DNA of 64,000 nt from Thuidium tamariscinum (lineage: Eukaryota; Streptophyta; Bryopsida; Hypnales; Thuidiaceae): contig OX344753.2 in NCBI GenBank assembly GCA_947034885.2, forward strand, positions 8,990,001-9,054,000, read 5' to 3'. A program made the position numbers and the translations under genes. Under the pieces are notes generated by a model. It was not told the origin of the DNA. It was given only the letters and a program-made list of their open reading frames with translations, and did no database searches. Position 1 is the stretch's first letter. The number at the start of each line of letters is the position of its first letter. Below are positions 33,998 to 44,466 of this stretch, piece after piece.

Positions 33998-35412
33998 CCT
34001 TATGAAATCTTGACTAGATTTCAAGTTGATAATCTCAAGTGCAAGTTCTCATGCCCAAAAATTATGTGATTGTTTTGATGGAGCTCCAATTTTTCACATT
34101 CCAGGATGACAATTTCCTATAGATATTATATATACCAAAGCTTCAAAAGTTGATTTTGTACAAGAAACTATAGTACAAACTCTTGAGATTCATATGGAGC
34201 AACCACCTAGGGATGTTTTGGTATTTTTCACTGGTCCAGAGGAGATTGAAAGAGTAAAGAATTTGAAATACCATATACAATGTCTTGGCTCCAGAATAGC
34301 ACAAATGATTATTCACCCTTTTCATAGGAATCTCCCACTTGACATACAAGCAAAGATTTTTGAGAAAACACCAAAAGGTATCAGAAAGGTTGTGTTGGCT
34401 TTAAATATTGCAGAGACATCTTTGACTATTGATGATATTAAATATGTAGATGATTCTGGCTATTGTAAACAAAAAAGTTATAATCCTTGAACTAGTACTG
34501 AATCTATAGATATTGTTCATATATCTCAAGTAGTAGCCCAACAACATATAAGTCAAGCTAGGTATACATTGGGTGGAAAATGTTATCATCTATGTACTCC
34601 ATGGTCATTCCAAAACGAGATGGATAAGAACACAATTCTTGAGATCCAGAGGACAAATTTGGAAAAAGTTGTACTTTTGTTGAAGAATATGGGGATTTCA
34701 TGATATCTTGAACTTTGACTTTATGGACCATCCTCTAAGAGAGTCACTTGTAATGGCTTTAGAAGAGCTTTATGCATTAGGCGCATTGAATGATAAAAGA
34801 GAATTGACAAAGACAGGCAAACAAATGGCAAAATTTCCAATAGATCCAAAGTTGTCCAAGATGTTGGTTGCTTCTGATAAATACAAATGTGTGGAAGAGA
34901 TCATCACCATTTGTGACACACTATTTGTTGACAATTTCATTTTCTACCATTCTAAAGATGAACATCTTATACATGCTGATAATGCACGAATGAACTTCTA
35001 TGCAACGAACATTGGAGATCATATTATCTTGATGAAGGTTTATGATGCTTGGAAAGAAACAAACTATTCAACTGAGTGCGCACTATGAAGAAAGTTCATG
35101 CTATTAGGAACCAATTGAAAGGGCCTCTTAAAGAGGTAGAGATTGATGCTACTTCCAATCCCAATGAAGTAAATAACATACAAAATAACAGAAAGCCATT
35201 ACATCTAGATTTTTCTTTCACATTGCAAAACTTCAAAGGAATGGAAGCTACCATACAATAAATAACCATCAAATAGTGAACATACACCCAAGTTCAAGTC
35301 TCTTTCAAGTATTACCACCTAGGTGGATTTTATGCCATGAGTTGGTTATGACAACAAAGGAATATATGCAAGAAGTCATTGAAATCAAGTTGGAATGTAT
35401 AAGTTAAAGCAC
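33990..35412 (+). pseudogene. PRP2/DHX16-type DEAH-box helicase pseudogene, 3' part
   Basis: The sequence resumes at the repeated IKD codons (ATCAAGGA is the duplicated target) and continues with FKLIISSAS (motif III, SAT to SAS), then FDGAPIFHIPG. DVLVFFTGPEEIE follows (motif IV), then KVVLALNIAETSLTIDDIKY (motif V). Motif VI is destroyed: QQHISQAR instead of QRxGRxGR. The HA2/winged-helix region follows from 34708 (FDFMDHPLRESLVMALEEL, then ADNARMNFYATNIGDH and KVYDAWKETNYST). A short deletion shifts the frame at 35080, after which MKKVHAIRNQLKG and, in yet another frame, HPSSSLFQVLPPRWILCHE and MTTKEYMQEVIEIK can be read. At least four in-frame stops or frameshifts are present. The family normally drives spliceosome activation; this copy cannot. 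Confidence 0.9.
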
Positions 35413-36019
35413 ATTCATGAAGATGAGCTTAGTATTTAATTCTATTTTGCACTAAGATTCTTCTTCTTTGCCTTTTAATTATTGGCATAAGGTCTTCACT
35501 ATCAAAGGATGTGATTGATTTCTTGAAGATCATGTCCAAGTGGAATTAACATTGAAAAAAAATTCTTGAGATGTTATATTGTGTTGTGCATTATTAAAGT
35601 TTTATTGACTTTATCTCCTAAATACCTAAAGCACTAAATTTTGGTATTGACAAAACATTGAAAATAAATAAAAACTTATGAAAATACTATTTTCAGTACT
35701 TTGTATTTTTGAAAAAATCTTTTAGAAGTTTAGTCTTAGCATCAAAAATCCAATTTAAAAAATGAATGATTATGGATTTTCTATTCTACATTTTTTGCAA
35801 AGCTATCCATTGCAAGTCTTGAGTTTTTTTTGGTATGGAGGTATTTTAGAAATGAGCCTAAAATACACTATATATTGAAGAAAAATCATTTTAGAGTTCA
35901 TTTACAAAAATTTAAGAATAGCTAGATTTTGAATAGTTGTAAATTGATTGGAGTTATGCATATTATACCTTGTAAGCTTATATTGTTTTAGTCACCAATC
36001 AAACATTATAATCTAACTT
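35413..36019. other. AT-rich intergenic, nothing recognised
   Basis: This is the region after the helicase pseudogene. It shows no poly-A tract or target duplication that would prove retroposition. Confidence 0.4.
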
Positions 36020-36769
36020 TTAACCCCTAAAGCCCTGAGGTGTGTTTTTTGGCATTATAAATTTTTTAGGTAGCTCACTATGAATGGAGTTTTTATTTTT
36101 ATTCGTTGAAATATTTACTCAAGATGTGCCCAAGGAGTAGCTTTAAGGCCCAACAATTTTTGTAACTTTTGACTTTGTGGTTAAAAAGTTATGGCATGAT
36201 ATGTCATTTTCTTTACTCGGAGGGCAGCCCGGGCAGCTGAAAAAACTTCTTTAAAAAAACTTTTTTTTCAAAAGTGAAATTTCAAATTTATTCTTTAGGT
36301 TTCTCCAGACATGGGAAGCTTTATTTCATCCCATTTGGATAAAGGAATCAAAAGTTATGAGCAATTTTAGTTTGTGGGTAGGTATGGAATTTTTGAAAAC
36401 CATACCTACTCGCAAACTAAAATTGCTTATAACTTTTGATTCCTTTATCCAAATGGAATGAAACAAAGCTTCCTATGTCTATAAAAACCTAAAGAATAAA
36501 TTTGAAATTTCACTTTTGAAAAAAAAGGTTTTTTTTAAAGAAGTTTTTTCAGCTGCCCAGGATGCCCTCCTAGTAAAGAAAACGACATATCATGCCATAA
36601 CTTTCTAACCACAAAGTCAAAAGTTACGAAAACTGTTGGGCCTTAAAGCTACTCCTCGGGCACATCTTGTGTATAACTTTCAACAAAAAGAAATAAAAAA
36701 TCCATTTGTAGTGAGCTGCCCAAAAAATTTATAATGCCAAAAAACACACCTCAGGGCTTTAGGGGTTAA
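36020..36769. mobile_element. 750-bp fold-back element of the TTAA family
   Basis: The two halves are inverted copies of one another. The left arm runs 36020 to about 36380 and the right arm runs from about 36392 to 36769, around a short loop near GGAATTTTTGAAAACC. The ends TTAACCCCTAAAGCCCTGAG and CTCAGGGCTTTAGGGGTTAA are perfectly inverted over 20 bases, and AGGCCCAACA/TGTTGGGCCT and CAGCTGA/TCAGCTG blocks pair inside the arms. It looks like two right-hand ends of the 950-bp family joined head to head. Confidence 0.85.
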
Positions 36770-37195
36770 GTTATTTTTTATATTAACTTATAATTCTCTA
36801 ACTATTTTTACTTCATAAAGTAAACTTAAAAAATAGTATATAAAGACAAAAATGAGGATATTGTTGTGATGGAGAAGAAATACAATATGAATTTTATTTT
36901 AATAGTATTGAAGGTTGATTTCTAATTATGAGTTTTGTAGGTGAGAACAAAAATGCTAATGCAATAGCAAAGTTCTTTTTATTTAAAACAAATGTTGTTT
37001 AGAGATAAGGACTCTTGAAAGTTGATATTTTAAATTATAAAATGTATATATTTGAATAAATGATTGAAAATATACAAAGCACTATACAACTAAAAGTTGA
37101 ATACACTTCTAGACTGACTACAAACTTCACAATAAACTCACCTTGGATCATTTACAAAATGAAAGTGTGACCTTTTTTTCTATAACAAAAATGAT
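36770..37195. other. AT-rich spacer
   Basis: Nothing is recognised apart from A/T-rich low complexity. Confidence 0.4.
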
Positions 37196-37751
37196 TTAAC
37201 CCGTAAAGAATTGAGGCCATTTTTCTATCACAACCACTTAATTTTGTCAATTCTAGTGCATTCATCTATAAAAATCAGAAAACCATTTTTTTAGAATATA
37301 AGGATAGGATCTTGTACTTAACTTGTTTGAGATCATGTGGTAAAAATTTCATGAAGTTTGACCATACAGGTTGAAAGATACAAACAATCAAAGTTATTTT
37401 TTCAAAAAGATGCTAAAATTGCCTTGAAATACAATATTGTCTATGATTTTCTCATTACTAGTTTAAATAGAATGAATCAAAGCTTCAATCCTAAATAGAA
37501 AAATATATTCTTTTGGAAAAAAATGTTTTAATTTTAATTTTGTTTTTTTGCAAAATTTTTAATTGTGTTCAGTTTTGGACTTTTGTGTTATAATTTTTGC
37601 TCCTAGGTACCAATTGAAATAAAAATTGTATTTCAACACAGCTAATCAATTTTTTCTGTCTCATGCAAAGTTTCACCAAAAATTGAGGTCATAGAAACCT
37701 ACCTAAAATCCATTTTGTCTCCCAAGAGGACAATAATCCTTTTGGGGTTAA
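37196..37751. mobile_element. TTAA-flanked MITE-like element (556 bp)
   Basis: The ends TTAACCCGTAAAGAATTGAGG and AATCCTTTTGGGGTTAA are inverted with a few differences from the family consensus. The internal phrase AGGATCTTGTACTTAACTTG matches the degenerate element at 29523-30172. Confidence 0.65.
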
Positions 37752-39256
37752 AACCGAGGATAACACAATTTTATAATATATGCAACAAGTACGTGTTATG
37801 TGAGGCTTTATGTGAGGCTTCTTTTTAAGTCAATCCTCCAGTTCAATTACCACAGACACTGACACTCAGAGTTCACAAGTAAAGCAAATGAAAAAGACCC
37901 TTAACGCATCCCATCACTGACTTGCCGTTTACTAGTAAGTACTGTAGCCACATACGCGTAACTCAAAGGCCGAATGCAGGCAGTACGCTACGGTAGTCGC
38001 ATCTGCAATACGAAAACGGAGCCTCGTTAGGTTGCACGATTCCACTCGCAAAGACTGCTAAGCTTAACTCCCTTCCAGACTCACTTGGGATTCTTTTCGT
38101 ACTTTGTAAGTTAGCAGATTTGTTTCTTTTCAATTCTCAATTTTTTTCTTTCTTTCTTTCTTTCATTCTTGTATACAGACTCATCACAGAACATCGCTTC
38201 CGTCTGCGACAGTTGGGCGAACTCTGTCTTGTGGAGAGGGGTTGTTGGGTGTTTTCCCCCAAAAATTTCATTGAGTTGATCGAGTGAGGATTTAGTTTGA
38301 TTTCGTTGCGTTGCGACAAATGCTTTGTGATCAAGAGGGGGGAGGAGAAGAGTCGGATGGCGAGGTTTTTTCGTTTCTTGTGTGGAGTGGTGGAAAAAGG
38401 GAGGTTTGGGTGGTGGTGCAATCTGGAGCGGAGTTTCCAAGAATTGTGACGGCGGGGAGGAGGACGAGGGATGGGGTTTTGAAAGAGCAGCCACCGAAAG
38501 AGAGCGTCGCCTTGTTGCAGGTGAGAGTGAGAGAGAGAGAGAGAGAAAGAGGAGAGTTAGTTTTGTTTTTGGGTAATTTGCAGGAGGTTTGCTTTGTGGT
38601 TATCACCAAGTGCGATTCGTGGCAGGGACAACCCTTTTGTTTCGTTCTATTACAGTTGGCTCTGTTAAGGCAACCCATTCTCGGAATAAGAGTTTTTGTT
38701 TTAAGAAAAATGTTTGACGCGAGGAGTGGTCCTGCACATTGTTGATTTTGATTGTGGAATGCATTGTGATTGACTTCTTAAGAGATTGATAAGATAGAGG
38801 GTAGGTTCTTCGTCATGAACAGTAGGAGCTCTGGAGGAGTGGGTGTTAAAGATTAGATGTCGCAACAGTTTGTTTTTTGAAGCTTGATCTGATTACAGCT
38901 GTATTCATTGTAGCAGGCTTTACCTGATCCTGGCTTTAATGGTAAGTGGTAACCAACTTTGATGGGGTTTCAAATTTTTATACCAGTGGAATGGGGAGAT
39001 ATGACTGTTCTTGCATTGGGATTGTGTATTAAGCGAGTGCTCAATGAGCTTAGGTCCTCGATCATGGCCTGCAGCAGCGTGGCGTTCAAATTTACGGGAG
39101 TGTGCATTTTTTGTTCAAGAGTTGTGTGTGCTGTGTTTGAAGCGTAAACTCACTTATTTACTGGGCCACGACTTTGTCCAGATTGGAGCTTCATCTTTGG
39201 ATCAGTGGTGATCGCAAAAGAAGAAGAGCTGGCGGGAAACTCAGTTTGAAGTGGGG
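37752..39256 (+). promoter_or_regulatory. Promoter and 5' untranslated region of the B3 gene
   Basis: Base composition shifts to mixed GC near 37800. A CTTT run (38150-38165) and a GAGAGAGA run (38527-38545) are typical of plant 5' leaders. Several short frames overlap without domain matches. A transcript may start near 38100 and be spliced before 39200, but I cannot place the exons. No TATA box is convincing. Confidence 0.45.
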
Positions 39257-42200
39257 ATGGGGAAGGGTGGTGTTGAGGATGGAGCCTTTTATGAGGCGTG
39301 CTCAGAGTGCAGGGTCGTTTGTCAAACCACTCATGGGAAGGACTTGCCACACGCTGTGCCGAGGTTTTTCAAGACAATAGTCGAGCATTCTACGCCCTCA
39401 AGTACAAATTGTCATCTGGTTTGCTCCTGCGCTTTCCTACTTCCCCCAATTGTGAACGTTTTCAGTTAGCTTATTTTCCCTTTTCCCTCCTCTGATCCTC
39501 AGACGGGCGTATATGTTGCCATCTCAAAGAAATGCGGATCATCTTTCTTGAATGCCTCTGCTTCTGAAGTACCTGAAGTTTGCAAGCTGACTGAGCTCGG
39601 ACTTGCCTTGAAGCCTGATAAGAGTTTGGACTTGAAACCTTACAGAGCTTGTCCTTGATTAGGGCTGCTACATTGGCAACCCGAGCTTAAGTAACGGAAA
39701 ATTGAGCTTGCCATTGTGAGTTCTAGTTAATCGTAGGCCGAAACGTTCTTCACTTATAGCATACACCGATAGTAGTGTTAATTATCCTACCTTTTCTGAA
39801 GGATATCCAAGATGCGAGAACCCTTATTCTAATCACGATGTGCATGCGCTTGTGCAGCAAATACCTGCTTCTTTTATCAGACATCACATAGGCATGAACA
39901 AGAAACAGACGTTCGTCTTGGTAGGGACTCAGGGGTGCGAATGGGTCATGACTTTCAATACTATCGGGTTCAAAGCTGGTTGGAAGGAATTTTCAATTGC
40001 CTACGAATTGGAGACGGGAGATGGGATCGTGCTCAGCCTCGTTGCACCGAAGAGATTCTATGCGAACGTATTCGACAAATTTGGCATCGAGAAGTTTGAC
40101 ACGAAGCAGCCGAGGAATAGAATGGCTTCACCGACCAGTAAGGAAAACCAGGTCTCAAATTCCATGAATGGAGGTGGTTGTGCAGAGAATCAGTATACCC
40201 CCTTAGACTCCAATGGAACCCATCTTCACCGAGAGGGGAAATCCAATGGCACACAACATCATACTGCAGGCAACTCGGGGCAAAATGGGAGCCATGATAA
40301 CAGGATCGACAAGCACCATCTGTTCCCTAACAAACCAGTGGTAAGCAACAGCAAACCCTTAACCCCCATGCCACCTACGTTCCAAAGCGGGGGCATCATG
40401 TTGTTTTTAGCAGTTTTAAGTTCAAATGAAAACTCTTTTTTGGTCCAATCGTATTTTCATTTTGACCAACACATGCAAAGTTCTTCATTGATTTCCATGC
40501 TGTATAATTTTGTCCCAATTGAATTCTGTTATTTTGACAATATGATCACTTGAGTGAGTCATTTCTAACCATGAATCCTTGGTCCTTTAGGGTTTAACCT
40601 TTCTGCCCACTTAGGTTGCCCAAGTTTTGATTGTACTTGAGCATTGATCTTGTGATGCATATTAGGATCATGAGGCGGATCCTTCGAGCATGTGTCCATC
40701 ATCCGACGACTCCGAGGACTCGATGCAAGTACGCTTGGCGAAGGCTGTCCTAGCAAAGGCGAGGCAGAAGAAGTTGAAGAGGAAGATGAAGGCGAGCTGC
40801 ACCAGTACTCTTCAGGCAGTAGAGGGTACTAATACTGAAAGGGAAGGTACAATCGTGGGGGTTGAAGCATGCCAGAACGACGACAAGGCGGATGGGAGAA
40901 GTAATGTAGATCCAACTGACAGCCCACCAAGGAATGACGGAACTCCAGCATCAGTTGATGATGCTATGTTTGAGAATCCGTGCGAGGAGCTCAGACTTTT
41001 GACAGATATTCGCGCATCTTTGGTGGTTGGAGGCGGCACAGATGTGTTCAATGTGGAGGAAGTGAACAACCTCCAGGCTGAGTCCCAACCAGGAAAACTA
41101 CTGCAGGAGGAGGCTCCTCTTCCACAAACTGCAACTGCGGAGGGTGTTCCTTTAAGGGGAGTTGAGAGCGACGACCCAGCAGAGGATCAGCCTAGTCCTC
41201 GAAGAGGAGCTGAGAGCAACAACCCAGCAGAGGATCAGCAGCCTATTCCTCTAAGGGGAGCTGAGAGCAACAGCCCAGCTGGGGATCAGCCAATTCCTCT
41301 AGGGGGAGCTGAGAGCAAAAACCCAGCAGAGGAACGGCCTATTCCTCTATTCATACCAGGTTTGGTCAAGCCGGAACCTGATCTGAGTCCTCACCAAACG
41401 TCTGAAAACTGTAACCATTGTGGGTTAAGGAAAGACGTACCAAAACTTGATCGATCGCCCCCCCCGAAACCAGAACCTGTTACGACAGATAGCGCGGGTC
41501 TCGGTATCAGAACTCTAGAGGCCAGAAGCCCGAGTTTTTATGCTCCCCGTGTAACAGAGTTCCAGAAGCAGCGGGCACTGTCAATGGCCACGGAGCTTTC
41601 GAAAACCATCAAGAATCCCAATGCCCTTGTGGTTGGACGAGTCAGCATGTCCGAACCCAATGGCTGTGTAAGTTCGCTCTTCCTTCACCCCTAAAGGACC
41701 AAGAAGTCCAAATTGGGCCTAACGTTTTTCTAGCAACTTGGAGTAGATCAAATGGGAAAGTTCTTTTGTTCCAATTCATTTATTTTCTCACCTACACATG
41801 CACTGTTCTTCCTTGATTTTAAATTTCAATCTCATTTGACTTCTATTGTTTTCACAATATGATCTATTGAATTCGTCATTTTCAAATCATGAATCCCTGT
41901 TCCTTTTGGAGTTAAATCTGCTTTGTCCTATGAGTTTGCCCTGCTTCAGCTAGCATGAGTTGTCTTTTTAAGGAATGGCATATGCAGGTATTCATGTTAG
42001 CCTGATGCTTGGGGTTTCTCGATTGAACATCCATACGAATGTATTGATGGCCTGCTGCTGGACACTTCTTGATTCACTGAATCATCGTTCCTTCTTGTTG
42101 TGCAGTTCTTGTCAAATATGTGTTCCGAAATGCTGCCATCTGCTCCCACGGAGTTCACCTTGATGGACACGGAGGGCAACGCGCAAAGAGTGAATTGGAA

Positions 42201-43206
42201 ACCGAACCAGCGCATCATGAATGGTCCTGGGTGGAAAGACTTCGTGGGCTCCCACAACCTCCACGCCGACGATTTCTGGGTGATGGAGGTCGTTGACTCA
42301 TCCGATGAAAACGTCGTTGTCAAAGCCCACATCTTCCGCTCTCACGAAATGGAGAGATCGCTTGAGCAGCAACCTCCAGCAGTCCGGACAGCCCTAGTCC
42401 CAGCAGGTCCAGCCAAGACCCCTGCAGTCCCAGTTGCTCCGGTCCTGCTTCCTGTCCTAGGAACGCCGGCTCCCGTCTTAGGAACTGGAGCCAAGACCCG
42501 TTCGAGCAATCAGTTGCATAATTCTGTTGCTTCCCCTTCCAAAGCGAACAAGAGAACCAGAGCATCCAATATGGACGAATCTGCAGAACTAGCAGGGAGT
42601 CCAAGACTTTGTGCAACCAACACCACGGAGCATGACCGAGCGTTGCTAGAGCTGGCAAGGCCGTCTCCCATTAAAAGACCCAGAAGGGGGTCGTCCTCTT
42701 CTCCTTCAACACCACGAAGAGGAACAGACTCCACACCGACCTCAGGCACTGGGGAGGAACCAAGCCGAGCTGCCAAGCCTGCCAAGCCTGTCAGGAAAGT
42801 GAAGCAACAAGCATCTCGGCGACACAGCCTGTACACGCCCCATGCACAAAGGAAAGCCATGGCCGCCGAAGCAGCAGCAGCTACCACCAGAAGAGGAGGG
42901 GCTTCCCAAAGTGCTAGCAAGGCGCAGCTGCGGAGCAGGAGCACGACGGCGGCGGCGGACGAGCTGGCGGACAATCCGAAGCAGGTACGAACTCGAAACT
43001 CTCAGAAGACTCATTACAAAGTGTCCAAGGTGCTCGACCGCAGGAAGAGCTTGCAGGGGGTGGTGTTTTTGGTGGAGCTCTCAGACAGGGTGAGGCCCGA
43101 GAGTCTTCAGCAGAAGAGGATGAAGGCCCAGCAGGATGAGAAAGGGAGGTGGTGGGTGCCGCACCACCACTTCAACCATAATCTCTCCGCGTGTTATCTG
43201 GAATGA
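39257..43206 (+). CDS. Two-domain plant B3 transcription factor
   Basis: Four coding exons (39257-39418, 39858-40340, 40666-41667 and 42106-43206) join in phase 0 to give 915 residues. The N-terminus has a short Cys motif (CSECRVVC) with a following His, and then the first B3 domain spans exons 1-2: FFKTIVEHS, then LQIPASFIRHHIG, VLVGTQGCEWVMTF, AGWKEFSIAYELETGDGIV and FYANVFD (about residues 40-140). Exon 3 encodes a disordered acidic region with four copies of a GAESNxPAxDQPIPL-type repeat and ends in the start of a second B3 domain, completed in exon 4 (VVGRVSMSEP, then FTLMDTEGNAQRVNW, GPGWKDFVGSHNL and VVKAHIFR). A basic Ser/Pro-rich stretch and an unassigned conserved-looking C-terminus (VVFLVELSDRVRPES) follow. 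B3 domains bind DNA, so this is a nuclear transcription regulator of the REM or related B3 group. The ATG at 39257 is the first in frame. Confidence 0.85.
40341..40665 (+). other. B3 gene intron 2 with a nested MITE
   Basis: Donor GTAAGC and acceptor ATATTAG. It contains the 239-bp TTAA-family element at 40359-40597. Confidence 0.75.
40359..40597 (+). mobile_element. Short TTAA-flanked MITE in B3 intron 2 (239 bp)
   Basis: The ends TTAACCCCCATGCC and GGTCCTTTAGGGTTTAA are a loose inverted pair. The interior matches the element in the next intron (41684-41915): ACACATGCAAAGTTCTTC, then ATTTTGACAATATGATC and TAACCATGAATCC. Confidence 0.65.
41156..41350 (+). repeat. In-frame tandem repeat in the B3 coding region
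   Basis: Four successive units of about 57-60 bases with GAGAGCAACAACCCAGC-type cores encode GAESNNPAEDQPIPLRG variants, giving a Pro/Glu/Ser-rich linker before the second B3 domain. Confidence 0.8.
41684..41915 (+). mobile_element. Short TTAA-family MITE in B3 intron 3 (232 bp)
   Basis: The left end is TTCACCCCTAAAGGACC and the right end is TGTTCCTTTTGGAGTTAA. It lies in the intron 41668-42105 in the same orientation as the copy in the previous intron and shares its interior. Confidence 0.6.
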
Positions 43207-44466
43207 CCAACCAACCAACTGATCCTTAATGACCCTTCCTCACCAACCCCCACCTTTCTTCTTTGGAAAAGAAAGGGAAGGAGGTTTCTTTTGCAACGAA
43301 GAAAAAACAATCCTGCCTTTTCATAGCATGCTACTGTGAATATCTGGAACCTTTGCCCTCCTGGGATGATCATACTTCTTTTTAATTTTACACTCTTGTT
43401 GGGCCTGAGCTGAGGGACGTTATTATGACAGTTATTGTAATGTGAATATACAGAACTGTTTTGTGTAGTTAAATACTGCTATATTGGTTATGAGTACATG
43501 CATGTTGGTGTGTTGCTGTCAACTTGAACGCTGAGTGCTGGCATTCGCAGATTGCTCCTACTACCACTACTTCCACTTCTCTACTGTATCGAGTTCGCTG
43601 AGGAAAGTCTGAGCACGAGCACAACTTTCAATGCTTTCTGAAGACGCAGATCGATTCAGCAGCCAATAAATCATACGGAAGAGAATTGTCAAGTTCTTTA
43701 CATTCGAAGTAGCATAGTAAGGAGTCTGGTTTAACTTACCAGCATAACTGAAGTCTATTTTGCTTGATGTTCATGGAGCTTGCAGATGGCCCGGGAAGTA
43801 GGTTTCTGGACTCTCGCTAGATGTACGCACGAATTCTGGAAAACAAACGGATTTTGAAGCTGACGAGATGATTCCGTGAAGAACCTTGATTAAAGGCGGT
43901 CACGTCAAAATTCTACGATCGTATGAACACATCAAAATACTATAAGTGTATGAAATGTATGAAATTCATGTAGTACTGTACGTAAGAATACATCAAACAC
44001 CATGAGAATATGAGTGCATGAGGCTAATGAGAATACTTTAAACTCTATGAGCATATGAAGAGTGTATGTAATGAGAAAATATTATTAAGGGATGTCATCA
44101 CTCTGAAGACAACATATCATTGTTTAAATGAAAGGTTATCGGCCTCTGAATACCATCGATATGGAATTTCGAAGAACGACTGAGTTGATGTCAAAACTGC
44201 GCTGGGTGAACACTACTGGTCTTAGCTCACCAATTCTAGTTGGTCCCTTTCTGGGTTGAAGGATGATAAGAGTAAGAGGCAGACGTGAATCTAAAATTTA
44301 ACGTCTTCAGCACAAGAGAGCATCGAGGACACTAAATGTTTCTTTTCCCCAATCCTGATAGAAGTTCTGATGACCTTACTAGCTGATAACTATGGAGGGC
44401 TTTCGGTTTAAAAATTACAAATGAAAGTCCACTGCTTACACTGTCGAGCCTTCGTAGAAAGATATC
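43207..44466. other. 3' UTR of the B3 gene and spacer to the SDR gene
   Basis: The first 250 bases are probably 3' UTR (T/A-rich near 43380-43500). The convergent SDR gene ends at 44467. The rest has no recognisable element except a run of ATGAGAATA-type repeats near 43940-44060. Confidence 0.45.

Noticed and set aside
38311-38745. 144-codon frame in the B3 upstream region as a separate gene
   Set aside because: It includes the GAGAGAGA run and overlaps several other frames. It is best read as the 5' leader.
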